NCBI GenBank assembly: GCA_030141605.1
Contig: JAQGDQ010000518.1
Coordinates: 1 to 64,000 of the forward strand
DNA: 64,000 nucleotides
Direction: 5' to 3'
From: Tubiluchus corallicola
Lineage: Eukaryota; Priapulida; Priapulimorpha; Priapulimorphida; Tubiluchidae
The first letter of the stretch is position 1. Every line of letters begins with the position of its first letter. The translations under genes were made by a program, and so were the position numbers. Positions 47,201 through 57,829 of the stretch are shown piece after piece. The notes below the pieces were generated by a model. That model worked only from the letters and a program-made list of their open reading frames with translations. It was not told the DNA's origin and ran no database searches.

Positions 47201-49295
47201 AATACCCGCCTATTAAATGGTCACAGACCTCTATAACTAAACGTGACTTGTAACAAAATGATTCACTAAACGTCAATTTCAAATAATAATTTTGCATTTG
47301 CTTAGATGGTCCTAATTAGCAAATATGAATAGCATTGCATGGTACATGTATTCATGAACTAAAACGATTTTTAAATAAAAACACAAAATGCACTATCGAT
47401 CTTCACCTTTTTATGATGTTTTTAAAATGGCAAAGAACTTTGTGCATTTTTTCAGTTGTACAGGTAAAACCTTCTTAGTTCCTTACTTTTTTCTTACCCA
47501 CGTACATCTGAAGTAAAGATAGGTTTTTGCTGGTCTACAATTACAAAAATCAAGAATAATTATTAAAGTTTATCAAGAATGATAGAAGAAGATTATCAAG
47601 AATGATAACATTAATTTTTCAATGATAACGTTGTAGGAAGACAGGATGATTTTTCATATGTACTACACATGTTCCAATTTGATAAAATTATACATTTTAA
47701 AATAATTAATACTGCAAAGCGTTTCTGATAATATAATAATAGATTAAAAACTTAATTAACAGCGAGCAAGCCCAACTATTGATGACATCACAAACTAACA
47801 TAATTTTTAACAACAAAAATATTCCACGCACGTGTTTGCGAAAGCAAAAATTGAAGTACAGTGCCACTGTAAGAGATTCAGTGTGCTGTAATAAAACTAG
47901 GCAAGTTTTAAGATAAAAATTCAAATTTCAAATTTATGCTGTGCTCACGCATGAGCTGTCGAACGTGTGTAGTTCGTCACAAACTGACACATCTGTACTG
48001 AGAGGTACAGCACACGTTTTTTCTGCAATGCATTTCCGAGATGCAAACGCTAATGCCCGTCTGACTAGCGAATGGCGAAATGCGTGTAACAGCCTAAACT
48101 AGTGGCGCGAACGTGAAATTGTGTTTGTGTGGTAATAAATGTGGTTCTTTCACGTAAGTCATTTTTGAAAAAAATAGTAGGTTTTTAATATTTTAAAGAG
48201 TCGGTTGTTTTGACCTAACAGTTTAAGATTGCGTCCGATTTTGCTTTAATATCATTCGGAAGCTCAAATCAAATTTACCCATTTAGTTTATAAGAAAGTC
48301 ACCTAATATTGTTGTTTTAGTGAAAATAGTGGTCGAGGATATCAGAGAAATGTTTTATGGCCTACCAAATTTTTAGAATATAGCGAATCTGAATACTCAA
48401 TTCTTAATTGTGAACATACTGTACTGAGTAACTCATTTGATCTAAGACTGTAGATGCATTAATTAACGCAGTTAAGGCCCATGCTGCCTGAGTAACTCAT
48501 TTGATCTAAGACTGTAGATGCATTAATTAACGCAGTTAAGGCCCATGCTGCCTGAGTAACTCATTTGATCTAAGACTGTAGATGCGTTAATTAACGCAGT
48601 TAAAGCCCATGCCGCCTGAGTAACTCATTCGATCTAAGACTGTAGATGCGTTAATTAACGCAGTTAAAGCCCATGCCGCCTGAGTAACTCATTTGATCTA
48701 AGACTGTAGATGCGTTAATTAACGCAGTTAAGGCCCATGCTGCCTGAGTAACTCATTTGATCTAAGACTGTAGATGCGTTAATTGACGTAGTTAAGGCCC
48801 ATGCGGCCTGAGTAACTCATTTGATCTAAGACTGTAGATGCATTAATTAACGTAGTTAAAGCCCAAGCTGCCTGAGTAACTCATTTGATTTAAGACTGTA
48901 GATGCGTTAATTGACACAGTTAAGGCTCGTGCTGCCTGAGTAACTCATTTGATCTACGACTCTAGATGCATTAATTGACACAGTTAAGGCCCATGTTGCC
49001 TAAGTAAATCACTTCATGTACGACTGTAGATGCGTTAGCTATCTCAATTTACGCCCATGTTGCCAATGTAGGTGCAAATGCATGGAACGTAATCCCAGAT
49101 GATATTCTCATTGCAAATACTTGGAGTTGTCCACCAAAATGGCGCCTTAGATGCGCCTTAGTGATCAACTTACCTGATACTGTGGCTGTAGATGTGTTAA
49201 CGTGCATTTCAGTGTGGCTGTTTGTCCTTGTACAACCTTTACTGACTGCAGTGGTGCTGAGAATTCAGGCAGCGGGAGGTCTTCCACTTTACGCA
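31104..49295 (-). CDS. Three-Ig-domain cell-adhesion protein (lachesin/DIP/IgLON-like), N-terminus missing
   Basis: Cell-surface immunoglobulin-superfamily protein, probably mediating homophilic or heterophilic adhesion in neural or epithelial tissue. Eleven exons (1,400 nt, 466 residues plus stop) all join in frame. Ig1 (exons A-B) has [13 protein letters not shown] and [10 protein letters not shown]; Ig2 (C-D) has [13 protein letters not shown] and ASYQCVAS; Ig3 (E-F) has [18 protein letters not shown] and [12 protein letters not shown]. Spacing, the EA(F/Y)PK motif of Ig3 and the phase-1 junctions fit lachesin, DIP and IgLON proteins. Exons G-J encode a Thr-rich then polar linker of about 125 residues, longer than usual in the family. 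Exon K ends with a hydrophobic stretch ([15 protein letters not shown]), plausible as a GPI-attachment signal but followed by an unusual dozen residues. The signal-peptide exon (ending in phase 1) was not found to the right of 49,295; it may lie beyond the window. Confidence 0.9.
31333..31672 (-). mobile_element. Dispersed repeat shared with the 5' flank of the LINE ORF1 at 62.6-63.0 kb
   Basis: The reverse complement of this stretch matches 62,590-63,003 over nearly its full length: CCACAGCAACGCGTC, TTTTACGTGGACTTTAC, TAGCTAGCTGTTAAAACTGT and a terminal CCTTTTCA...CAATCGCTGGA...GTGAAAAGG hairpin. It lies in the last intron of the Ig gene, about 110 bp from exon K. It probably represents the 5' untranslated part of an L1-like element without the coding part. 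Confidence 0.7.
32060..32162 (-). mobile_element. Possible LINE 3' end
   Basis: On the minus strand a short degenerate coding-like piece ([12 protein letters not shown] in one frame) is followed by CCTGAATAAATATCTTTTCT and TATCTT-type repeats, a shape common at 3' ends of CR1/L2-like LINEs. Confidence 0.35.
32616..32714 (-). CDS. Ig-gene exon J
   Basis: 99 nt: [33 protein letters not shown]. Basic linker; phase 1 in and out, CTTTTCTTGCAG acceptor, GTATGA donor. Confidence 0.75.
33798..34207. mobile_element. TTAA-flanked MITE, copy 3 (deletion derivative), in Ig-gene intron
   Basis: Same orientation as the copy at 12,947. Shares TCAGGAC-GCAC, CAATCATGCTATTTGTTTAA, the TTAGCCTATTGAG block, CGTGATCGTACACACTAATT and the right end CCTGAAGGAGTTAA, but lacks about 320 bp of the middle. 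TTAA at both ends. Confidence 0.75.
34549..34698 (-). CDS. Ig-gene exon I
   Basis: 150 nt: [40 protein letters not shown]. Polar, acidic-basic linker with no recognised domain; phase 1 in and out, TTACATTTTAG acceptor, GTAAAT donor. Confidence 0.75.
35206..35280 (-). CDS. Ig-gene exon H
   Basis: 75 nt, Gln/Ser/Arg-rich linker ([19 protein letters not shown]), phase 1 in and out between TTTGCTTTCAG and GTAATG. No domain; supported by splice sites and phase. Confidence 0.7.
36627..36680 (-). CDS. Ig-gene exon G (Thr-rich linker), duplicated acceptor
   Basis: 54 nt: [18 protein letters not shown], a mucin-like stalk likely to be O-glycosylated, from an ACA/ACT/TCA microsatellite-like stretch. 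A 39-bp tandem duplication places an identical acceptor 39 nt upstream (exon end at 36,719), which would add 13 in-frame codons. Confidence 0.8.
37516..37655. repeat. (ACATAC)n-type microsatellite
   Basis: Imperfect CACATA/CATACA hexanucleotides in Ig-gene intron, about 120 bp beyond the exon F donor. Confidence 0.9.
37778..37897 (-). CDS. Ig-gene exon F (end of Ig3), apparent GC donor
   Basis: 120 nt: [20 protein letters not shown], then [10 protein letters not shown]. Phase agreement with exon G requires the exon to end at TTTG followed by GCAAGT, the consensus of GC-AG introns. Using the GT two bases later shifts the frame into a stop. Confidence 0.88.
38124..38182. repeat. (CT)n and CCCT-rich microsatellite
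   Basis: Pyrimidine tract with a (CT)n core in the Ig-gene intron upstream of exon F. Confidence 0.9.
38396..38850 (+). pseudogene. Non-LTR retrotransposon reverse-transcriptase C-terminal fragment
   Basis: Plus-strand translation across several frames gives [16 protein letters not shown], then a decayed YHNRLSVWN and RRGKN block, and near the end an [12 protein letters not shown] segment. This order matches the C-terminal region of CR1/Jockey-type LINE polymerases (YVRP.(V/L)EY...VW.P, ERR, FANR....N.LP). Multiple stops and frameshifts make it dead. It sits antisense in an Ig-gene intron. Confidence 0.7.
39489..39656 (-). CDS. Ig-gene exon E (start of Ig3)
   Basis: 168 nt: [40 protein letters not shown] and [15 protein letters not shown]. 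The EAYPK before the tryptophan is the hallmark of lachesin/DIP/IgLON Ig3. Phase 1 out. Confidence 0.92.
40331..41282. repeat. 19-bp minisatellite (about 50 copies)
   Basis: Unit CGAAGAGTCTAGCATAGTC with variants CGGAGAG, TGAAGAG, CTAACATA and one-base changes. It fills over half of the intron between Ig-gene exons E and D. Variants are interspersed in blocks, suggesting local multi-unit duplications. Confidence 0.95.
41394..41522 (-). CDS. Ig-gene exon D (end of Ig2)
   Basis: 129 nt: [39 protein letters not shown]. The acceptor is CAGCAG, so splicing could shift by one codon (NAGNAG). GTACGT donor. Confidence 0.9.
41523..43130. other. Ig-gene intron between exons D and C
   Basis: About 1.6 kb of AT-rich intron; I see no repeat array, exon or RNA gene. 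Confidence 0.5.
43131..43286 (-). CDS. Ig-gene exon C (start of Ig2)
   Basis: 156 nt: [39 protein letters not shown] and a linker to the next exon. First cysteine and tryptophan of Ig2. Phase 1 in and out; GTACGT donor. Confidence 0.92.
43751..43958 (-). CDS. Ig-gene exon B (end of Ig1)
   Basis: 208 nt. IAWMRVET carries the core tryptophan; [11 protein letters not shown] and [19 protein letters not shown] carry the DxGxYxC motif typical of lachesin-type Ig1. Phase 1 out. Confidence 0.92.
44044..44640. repeat. (GA)n/(GT)n compound microsatellite and purine tract
   Basis: (GA)n, then (GT)n with GC interruptions (44,078-44,214), then about 400 bp of nearly pure purine including GAGAGA, GGAGGA and GATAGGGA units. 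Lies in the long first known Ig-gene intron. Confidence 0.95.
46531..46981. repeat. (CTACN)n pentanucleotide tract, about 450 bp
   Basis: Pentamers with the fifth base switching in blocks: ACTAC, then a long CCCTA block (46,548-46,660), then CGCTA, a long CACTA block (46,690-46,805), then mixed. Open in several frames, producing false Tyr/Thr/Leu-rich proteins. Intronic. Confidence 0.95.
46982..48425. other. Ig-gene intron, unstructured part
   Basis: AT-rich intron between the pentanucleotide tract and the 64-bp array; nothing recognised. Confidence 0.5.
48426..49065. repeat. 64-bp tandem array (10 copies) with a palindromic core
   Basis: Unit starts GAGTAACTCATTTGATCTAA and ends GGCCCATGCTGCCT; starts are exactly 64 bp apart from 48,426 to 49,002. 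Several units contain the perfect 16-bp palindrome TGCGTTAATTAACGCA. Units become progressively more diverged toward the right, ending about 110 bp from Ig-gene exon A. Confidence 0.95.
49174..49295 (-). CDS. Ig-gene exon A (start of Ig1)
   Basis: 122 nt after [29 protein letters not shown], then [16 protein letters not shown] strands and the first cysteine of Ig1. It begins with two bases of a split codon, so a preceding exon in phase 1 must exist. GTAAGT donor, phase 0. Confidence 0.88.
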
Positions 49296-49389
49296 CTGGA
49301 AAAGACGATAACACCTTGGTGATATAAACAGCAAAACAATTTAAAATTTTGAAGATTTTACAGAAATTGTGATTACAGATGTTGCAGCT

Positions 49390-49520
49390 ACAATAGCTGA
49401 GTGGTCATGACATGTGCCTAGTTGCGCAATTAGGCAGCACCAAACCGCGTCAGTAAATGGATGGGCTTCTGCTTTGAGTGGCTTCATATGTCGAACTCAT
49501 CTTCTAAGATTATTCTTGGT
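49390..49520 (+). mobile_element. tRNA-derived SINE-like fragment
   Basis: AATAGCTGAGTGGTCATGAC resembles a tRNA A-box (TRGCNNAGTGG). The following CACCAAACCGCGTCAGTAAA and TGGATGGG resemble the segment at 62,395-62,490 in order and spacing. No intact B-box, so not a functional tRNA. Confidence 0.4.
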
Positions 49521-50640
49521 AACCATATGAGTTTTTGTCTGTTACAACATTCACATTAAGTAAGCATTGTCACCGACTGCTGAATCAACTTGCTCAACTT
49601 GCAGATTCCCAAAATTTATAACAAAAACACCCGAGTTTGCAAATTTTACTGTAACAAGTTGACCATCAAATTGAAATATAATGTTCTATATTCGTGTGTG
49701 ACACTTTGGAAGATTTTGGAAGATTTGTAGAATTGAAAAGTAGCTCGTGGCAAAGTGCGTACTCTTACAAAACCTCTTCGTCAATTAAGAGGCGAGGTTT
49801 GCGTTTTATCCTTAGCAGAAAAAATATTTCTCCTTTAAGGCTTATAATTAGCAGAAAAGCTTCACTGTTGACGAGGTTTTCTGAGCAATATAATGATGGT
49901 TGTACAAAGTGAAAGCATTTCTTACAATGAAATATCAGCCTCCTTAGTATAACATTCTCTGTGGGGGATTCAAACAAAAAGCTGTACCAGTGAACGTGCA
50001 ATATAGACTAACTGATTATGAAGGATCAAAGAGAATTTCAAATTACGTGCAAGGATCAGGTGTTTTTCAGGCGTTGGGCTCATTAATCCTTGTGAATGAC
50101 GTGCCCAAAGGGTTAAAACAAGACCTCTCGATTGAACGTTATTGTTCACACCTGCCACACGATCACAAGAAATCATAAGAATTATAGATGGCCACTACGG
50201 TAGAAGTTAGCAAGAAAGATCGAAAACTGTATAATTGTTTCATTGGAAAGTCCTGTTATACTGACTGGTTTCTGCCTGCAAAGCGTGATACTAACCAGTA
50301 GTACGGTACGTTAACGTTTCCTTAATGTGTCCTGCTCATTGAAATAAATAGGACACATTTGTTACCAAAGGAGGGAACATCCATTTCCTGGGAAGACAGA
50401 CATGGAATAATCTAAAGGATTGTGACTATGCGACGCTCCCTGTACCCATCTTGGACCCATCTGGTGCACAACCTTGGCAATTAGCTCCTGGGAGCCTACA
50501 GGAGGCCAATAAACATAACTGTACCTATGAAAAGTGCAATCTTCCGAAGCATGAATCAACCATACAGGTGCAAATATCAAAAAATTTAAGCCAAGGTAGG
50601 CACTAAGCATTAAAGCAGATTCAGCGACAAAAGAAGATGG

Positions 50641-51525
50641 CGAATATTGTTTTAGAAAGGTGTCGTGTCTTGAAAATCCCTCATATTTTCCTATTGGGCA
50701 TTTTAAGGTATTCAGGGTTCGGATCAAAGACATGCCTCAGCATAAACTTATAATTACACAAAAAGAGCATTTTATGGGGCTGAATGTGAGTCTAACACTA
50801 GTTTCTTAATAGACGAACCCAATAGGCAACCCATTTAAAAAATTTTGGACAAAAGTAGCTACAAGTCATTGTATTAAGTGTGTAGATATAAAAATTGCAG
50901 GAAAGGTGTATTTTACAATGTTGAATTCAATGCAAATTCAAGCATTGTTTTTCTGTACGTATACAGCTGCTGGGCAATGTATTTTAGGAAAAGTTGAAAA
51001 ATACCTTTCAATTCCTGCAATTTTTATATTTAAACAGTTAATATCAAGGCATAGCTTCCGGAACCCAAAAAGCCGTAAAATGGGTTGCCTAGACGACTAT
51101 GTCTTTCCTTACAGAAAAACTATGCTTGTATTTGTATTCAGCACTATAATTTTTCTTGTAACTTTTATATTTTGCCAAAAAATTCTATACTTGTTGTCCC
51201 GGAAGCTTGGTCCGATCATAAAAAAAAGCTATTGCTAGATTCGCATTCAGCGCCACAAAATAGCCATTTCCTGGAAACTGAGGTTTAAATAGTCAAAATT
51301 CTATACTTGTTGTCCCGGAAGCTTGGTCCGATCATAAAAAAAGCTATTGCTAGATTCGCATTCAGCGCCACAAAATAGCCATTTCCTGGAAACTGAGGTT
51401 TAAATAGTCAATACTGTGGCATGTCTTTGACCCGAACCTAGAATATCCTAAAATGTCTGAGGGAGAAAATATGAAAGATTTTCGAGAAATTACACCTTTC
51501 TGAAAAAATCTCCATGTTTTTTTGT
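50641..51525. mobile_element. Long imperfect inverted repeat, candidate degraded DNA transposon
   Basis: The left arm (about 50,641-50,800) is the reverse complement of the right arm (about 51,225-51,525): AGAAAGGTGT, TTCGGRTCAAAGACATGCC and GGCGCTGAATGYGA blocks recur in reverse order and orientation with indels. The centre has no recognisable transposase. A 116-bp tandem duplication is embedded in the right arm. Confidence 0.6.
51182..51412. repeat. 116-bp tandem duplication (2 copies)
   Basis: ATTCTATACTTGTTGTCCCG through GAGGTTTAAATAGTCAA is repeated at 116 bp with one A-run difference; near-identity means it is recent. Confidence 0.92.
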
Positions 51526-51534
51526 TCTACAAAT

Positions 51535-51750
51535 AACTGCGGCAGCGATTAGCGTCAACAACAGCAGCTATAGGAACAATAATAACAGCAACAGCACAAC
51601 AGCAATGGCGCAACAACAAAAGCAACAGCGACATCAAAATTAAAAGCAACAGCAAGAATAACATTAAGATTAACAACAACAGCAATTGCCACAGCAGCAG
51701 CAGGCACAGCGGCGGCGGTGACGACGGCAGCATGAGCAGTAACAACAATA
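51535..51750. repeat. CAG/CAA/AAC trinucleotide-rich tract
   Basis: Imperfect AACAGC, CAACAG and GGCGGC trinucleotides. Open frames here are compositional; no protein family is visible. Confidence 0.85.
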
Positions 51751-54700
51751 ACACCTCGAACACCTGAGCGGCCAGAAGCAAATTTGGATACAGTAATCAG
51801 CTATATTATAATTGTGAAAGTTATTTGTGAAGTTGAAATTGAACACTTGTAGAAAACAACTAAACACAAGATTACATGTTTGCACAAAACTAAACACTTT
51901 TATTACAATATATACACAGTAAAATGCACAAGTAAAATGAAGATCACAACTGCTGCACAGCACTGAGTGTGTGACAGAGAGACAGTGTGTCCCATGAGTT
52001 GCACGACTGCACTGCCTGAAACAGAGAGTGACTAGCAGTGAAATCTAGCCAGTTTATATAGGTAGAGAACTATGCAAAAACTTGGCTTCACATATCCCAT
52101 TACAGTGAAAATAGGGGAGATCCAGTGAGTTTGCATATTCACTGGACCGAGCAATTGTACTAAGGGTGAGTTTAATTAGTAAATGTTAAAGTAACTAATC
52201 AATAGATGGCAGCACCTAAAATATACAGTTGCAACTTTCACAAAAATCACGCACTCGGACAAAGAAACCAGAAATTAAGTAAATATTTTTCGTGAGAATT
52301 CAGTCTAGACCATTAATTCTGCTTAGGGCACAGTCTCACTCGGTACTATTGGTGGACACATCCTCAGTGCCAGCTCCACCAATGTAAAACATGTATCATA
52401 TTGCAATCAAATGTACAACCCATGCCAATGTGCGAGCGGCCCACGTAGTGTTTTCATAAAGGCGCCTACGATCTGCATGCAGCTGCTCATAGACTGAGAC
52501 TAAAAGAGATGATATATGAAGCCAGTGGTGTAGGTGATAGAGCAGGTTATTAACAGCCACAAGTGTGGCGTATTTACTATCTTTATCGACCCCGAGCACT
52601 CACGTCTGGATCATGTATCCATGGTTCTATGTAATGCACTGCCAAGATAAAGTAAATTAGCTGATACAACCATGAAATAAAAGCCTATTGTACGCCAACA
52701 GCTGACCATCACAATAATGTAATAATTCCATAAATCAGTGGTAAACTAAATAATGGATTCAAGGCTATGTTCTACTGCTCCCTTCCCGCTTAATTATAAT
52801 CAATGTTATAGATTGATTGATTGATTTAAACGAAATATTATTTATTTGGAGAAATCGATGCTTGACAAGTGTTCATTTGTTTGCTTCTGAAAAAAGGGGA
52901 GTTTTCACTTTTTATGTTATCGTTTCTTCCCGGTTGTTCAGCGCAAAAATGAGACGGAAAATAGTAACAAATTGGATTTTTAACCTAATAAAGCACATCA
53001 CGAAAACTCATGATATTCGTTACTTTGTTAGTTTAAACTTTATTTATTTAAAGTGGATTTGCAATACAGACTGGGTCTGATACCGGTATCTCCAAGTTCT
53101 AAGCTGCTAAAGGCAAGGTGCTCCACAAGAAGAATGGACGCCATCATTAATCTAACATTTCATTTGATGAAACTGTTAGTCCAGTTACAAGTCACAGCCA
53201 TTAGGTCCTGTGTCATGACATTAACACCTTCAGATCAAAGTCCAACCACTCTCAAATTACTGATGCTGTTAAAATTTGATATTTTTCTGAAAAATTGCGT
53301 AGAGACTGCCTTACTTCAAGATCCACGGAATTGAATTTTTTCAAAAAACAACAGCTGAGTTAACAGTATTTTAGCGCTAGAGCAACGTTAATGAATAAAT
53401 TCTCCCTCAGCAAGGCAAGCAGTCAAAATTTGAGAAATTGTAACGCAACTGAAACCACACAATACGAGAACTGAGTGCGCGGTCACTTATCCATCTCACT
53501 GACAGCTTCGGCGTTGCTTACTTTCGAGCCACTAGGCTATTCGTGTAGTTTCTCTATTTACCAATTTAAAAATACACTATAAAATGGGCTGCAAACTACA
53601 AGCGGGCACTGAAATTTAGACCATGGACAAGTAATTCTAGTATATCATGAGAAAAAAGCAACAATAAATTAAAAACCAACTTTGTCATCATCAATATTGT
53701 CAACAACAGCAACATGTTCATCACAATCAGTATTATTGTTGTTGTTTTCGCTATCGTAGTCGTCGTCGACGTCACCTTCGTCATCATCATCATCGTCATT
53801 GAAGTCGTCATCATTATTGTTATTATTATCAGCTAATATTCAACCGCTAATACTAGGAAATGGTATTTGAGAATGTAGGAGCTTTGGAGCATTGTAAGCA
53901 TTTAAACAGTGAATTTTAGCATTACATTTTCCTTTAAGACGTTGGTCGTTTGTCAAGCAGACAATTTTATTTCATAAACGCGCTGAGCCTTCAGTCCCAG
54001 TTGTTACTGGACGAGAAGACGTAATTTCCACTACGATTTTACATATAGATTTAACTGTTGCCTTAATGAATCACGAAGGACTTTGGCTGAAAAGTGCGAA
54101 GGCATTTTCACAGTTGGATCAAAGCTCACAATTTCCGTTTCGTTTGTCGCAAACTAATTGCAAAAGCAGTACAGAATGCTAGCAAGCGAGCACTAAATAC
54201 GAAGGGAGTAAAGATGACAAATGCAAAGGCAACGTAAAGTGGTGAATGAAGATTGTGGCTGGGTGAATGAAGAACTACCAACACCAACACTAATTTTAGT
54301 TACAATCTATTTTGACCATAAATCAGTCATCATGAATGATCGTTTTACATCACTGCTTTTCACCTGCGTAGACGAAGCTTTCTATTTACAGCCTTAATGT
54401 ACTGTTTGTGTAAGAATTCTGCACAACTAACAAAGAAAATAATAAACAACAAAAGAAGCTATTAGTTGATTGTATTAGTTTGTTATATAATGCATCATTT
54501 CTTGTTACATAATGATTGATTGCCATGTAGTGACGTCAAATTTGTTACATAATGACGAATTTTGTGATTTGTTACATAATAAATCTTAACAGCATTCAAC
54601 AAGACAGCGTGTAAGTGCACAAAATTTCAAGATGACTTTTCAAACACTATTTATAAAGTGTTTTCTTGTCATTTATCCGGGGATACACTGTATTGACATT

Positions 54701-55080
54701 CCAACGTGGCTTAGATACTCCTGCTGGTTCAACATCTCATGGACATAAAACTTTTGTAAATGGGCTAGATTCCTATCCCACCACAATCATCTACATCAAT
54801 TACATGCGGCCCGAGCCCTTGGGATGGGAGATTTTATAAGGATGGGCCACAATACTTCTCTATATTTGTGAACGTCTGATTTAGACAGAAATGTGTACGG
54901 TTCCTTACTGCCATTTATATGAGTCCATTTGTTGAACTAGCTACGTATAGGATGTAATAACTCGAAGCGACAAACACATTTATGTTAGTAATTAAACGAA
55001 ATATAACTTGAAAAGATATGACTAGCTCGAAGAGGTAACTTGCATATCTGCGTGAAATTTTTATATTCTCTAAATACGCT
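51751..55080. other. Gene-free stretch with short repeats only
   Basis: I find no exon of a known family. A TCA/TCG/GTC trinucleotide-rich patch lies near 53,680-53,830. A block at 54,476-54,595 with repeated TTGTTACATAATGA is related to 56,385-56,525. Confidence 0.45.
54476..54595. repeat. Dispersed repeat with TTGTTACATAATGA units, copy 1
   Basis: ATTAGTTTGTTATATAATGC, then AATTTGTTACATAATGACGA and GATTTGTTACATAATAAATC; closely parallels 56,385-56,525 in order. Confidence 0.7.
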
Positions 55081-55101
55081 AGTTGGAATTAAAGGTCTCT
55101 T

Positions 55102-55313
<212 letters not shown>

Positions 55314-56215
55314 CTACTTTATCATCGTGCCCCTAATTAAAATTTTAGGCAACTGCATCTTTTGAAGCCGAATTGGTCATTATAAAATAACGGCTTCCAA
55401 ATGTTAAGAACTCGATTTTGTATAAATAAACGTCAACATTTTCCTGTCGACGTTTCCGCATGATGCCTTATAAGAGTATGAAATATGTTAGCACCCTCAG
55501 AACTCACAGGGTATAGTACCTCTCTGTTGTTTTTCAGTGGTTATAATTATAATTCTTGTACTTGAAATCAATTTTTGCGTTGCATAAAATATTAGTTCAC
55601 TTACGAGTCTAATAGCATTACAAAGAAGCATTTCCATAATTTCATTTATTAGAACATTTTAAAACTTCGCATAGTCGTGGCCATAGAAACCTAGAAACAC
55701 ACTACCTCACAAAATCAGTTTTATTATCAGTGATGAAAGACGGGCACCAGACCACGCTCCTTTTGGGCCATCTGTACTTTAATACCGGAATTCACATGTC
55801 AAAACAAGACGACGACTTCCGTTGTGTTTTGTCTGTTTGTTGTATTTCATCTTGTGTACACTGGCGTCAGATTTCCAACTTTAAGTCAAAGAGAGTAGAT
55901 TAATTCTTTGCAAAAAATGTCGGGTCTAAGTAAACAAACTTAAGCAACTCTTATAGAGAATTGGCTTGTTTGAAGTGAAACACAAGTCGTCGTTAATCTC
56001 TTTCATATATGGGAAAAATTTACAGATCGTACAGCTCGTAGAAGCAGTAAAACTGAAAATCAAATACCAAGTGAAATGACCGGGATATGACTGTTACCGG
56101 GAAGACAAAGATTTTGGTAATATTTTTGTAGTAAATTTACTTACAATGTTTAAAAATAACATGTTATATAGCTTGTATATACGACTAGACCACTGATAGT
56201 TTAGTCCTTTGAAGA

Positions 56216-56345
56216 GATCTCACAGAGGCCAGCCTCAGACCAGACCTCTGATAGGTCAGACCTCTGAAGAGTAGACTCCAGACACACCAGCCGTAGAGCA
56301 GATCCACAAAGAACAAACATATAGACACACCAGACTTCAGACTTA
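56216..56345. repeat. Imperfect CAGACCTCTGA-type short repeats
   Basis: Several irregular occurrences of CCTCTGAAGAG, CCAGACCTCTGA and CAGACACACCAG within 130 bp; degenerate, with no fixed period. Confidence 0.5.
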
Positions 56346-56384
56346 CCAGCCAAAAAACAAACAAAACAAACAAACCAAACTAAT

Positions 56385-56525
56385 CGATTAGTTTGTTACA
56401 TACTGCATCATTTTTGTTACCTTGTTACGTAATGACTCAAAATTTGTTGCACAATGACGAATTCTTTGATTTGTTACAGAATACCGCATTGTTGCATAAT
56501 GAGCCTTTTGTTACATAATGAGCCT
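56385..56525. repeat. Dispersed repeat with TTGTTACATAATGA units, copy 2
   Basis: GATTAGTTTGTTACATACTG, then AAATTTGTTGCACAATGACG and GATTTGTTACAGAATAC, then two further CATAATGAGCC units. Same order as 54,476-54,595. Confidence 0.7.
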
Positions 56526-57829
56526 TAACCATACAGAACTTGCATCAGCAGTAACGCTTATAAAACTTAAAAATTTAAACTTCTATTATGACCAATAGGC
56601 GCAGGAATTTTAACCGTGTCGTTTGAATCAAGTTTAAATAACTTTGCTATAGTTAAAAAATAATCAGAGCACTCGTAGCACTTATTTCACTTACTAAGCA
56701 AAAGTGTAAATTACTTCATCTTGTCAATATAATTAATAACATATTTTAGGTGACTCAGTGACCTATTTTGGGACACACAGGGGCAGTGAAACACATACTT
56801 TTTACCAGGTGGTGCGAACGACTTCAATTATTAGGAATTTTCTTTTCCAAATTATATAAATCTTTCAAACAGATAAGCGCAATCCTAAGTAATATAACAT
56901 CGTATGGAAAGTTTTCGAGCCATACTTTAAAATTTCTTTTCTTTAAAATTAGCTTAAAATACTTGGAATGGTTTTGGCGGATTATATCAACTTCTGAACT
57001 TCATATCAACAGATCAGAATTTAAAATGTCAAAATAAATTTGAACGTAACAGGAGAAATTACTGAGAGAAATTACACAGGACATTTCTGTTACATCCACA
57101 TTTATTTTGACAACTTAAATTCTAATGTCTTTATTGTAATGACATTTTGTGCCTTTATATCTTAGTATCGTCAGTGTGATAATTATTCCTTTTTTGTATT
57201 TGATTTATTGTATTGAAAATGGCTTCGACAGCCCAAATGATCATCGTCTACACTCTATAAACATGTTTATTCCTAGAAGCTTTCTCTTCGTGTATTGCCT
57301 AACTGTTGTTTTCTAAAAACTGCAAAAAAACTTGGGGAAACAAGAAACTTTTATTGATTTTTTTTGTCAGAGAGTTGCAGCACGTTTCGCACATTGCGGA
57401 CCTCTCGTACTGGATCATCGGTTGCCGTTGCCGCACTATGAGACATGTGTACGAGTTAATGAAGTTGTGAGGCATCACATCATGTCTCATAGCCATTATT
57501 TTTCAAAGGTTAAACTGGTTTCGCTACTACGGCTTGTTTGTGTAACGATGCGAGAATTAACTTGCCCTGGAGACTAGTTTCAATCTGCAATTCACTCGCC
57601 CGCATGACGAGTTACACAAGCACCTCAATATTAATAATAATAGCAAGAATAAATTATCTCGCACGAAGCTGTACGGTTTGTTTAGCCAATTATCATTGTC
57701 TGCGCAACACTTTTTACGACACAGAATGTTACATCTCATTGCGAATGTAGAATTACCATTTGTAATGGAAAGCTATAGATTTTTGCAGGCTTGTTTGTTT
57801 CACTACGGAATGTCAAACTGTCGTGTTTT

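Noticed and set aside
49063-49115. Plus-strand [11 protein letters not shown] right after the 64-bp array, similar to the AWNxLPDxI end of LINE polymerases
   Set aside because: Too short and without supporting upstream motifs; could be chance.
50362-50733. 123-codon minus-strand open frame
   Set aside because: Overlaps one arm of an inverted repeat, matches no family I know and has no splice context tying it to the Ig gene.
56331-56373. Minus-strand hydrophobic stretch ending at a GTAAGT donor, considered as the missing signal-peptide exon of the Ig gene
   Set aside because: No ATG at the needed place; the hydrophobic codons come from a CAAA/TTTG microsatellite.
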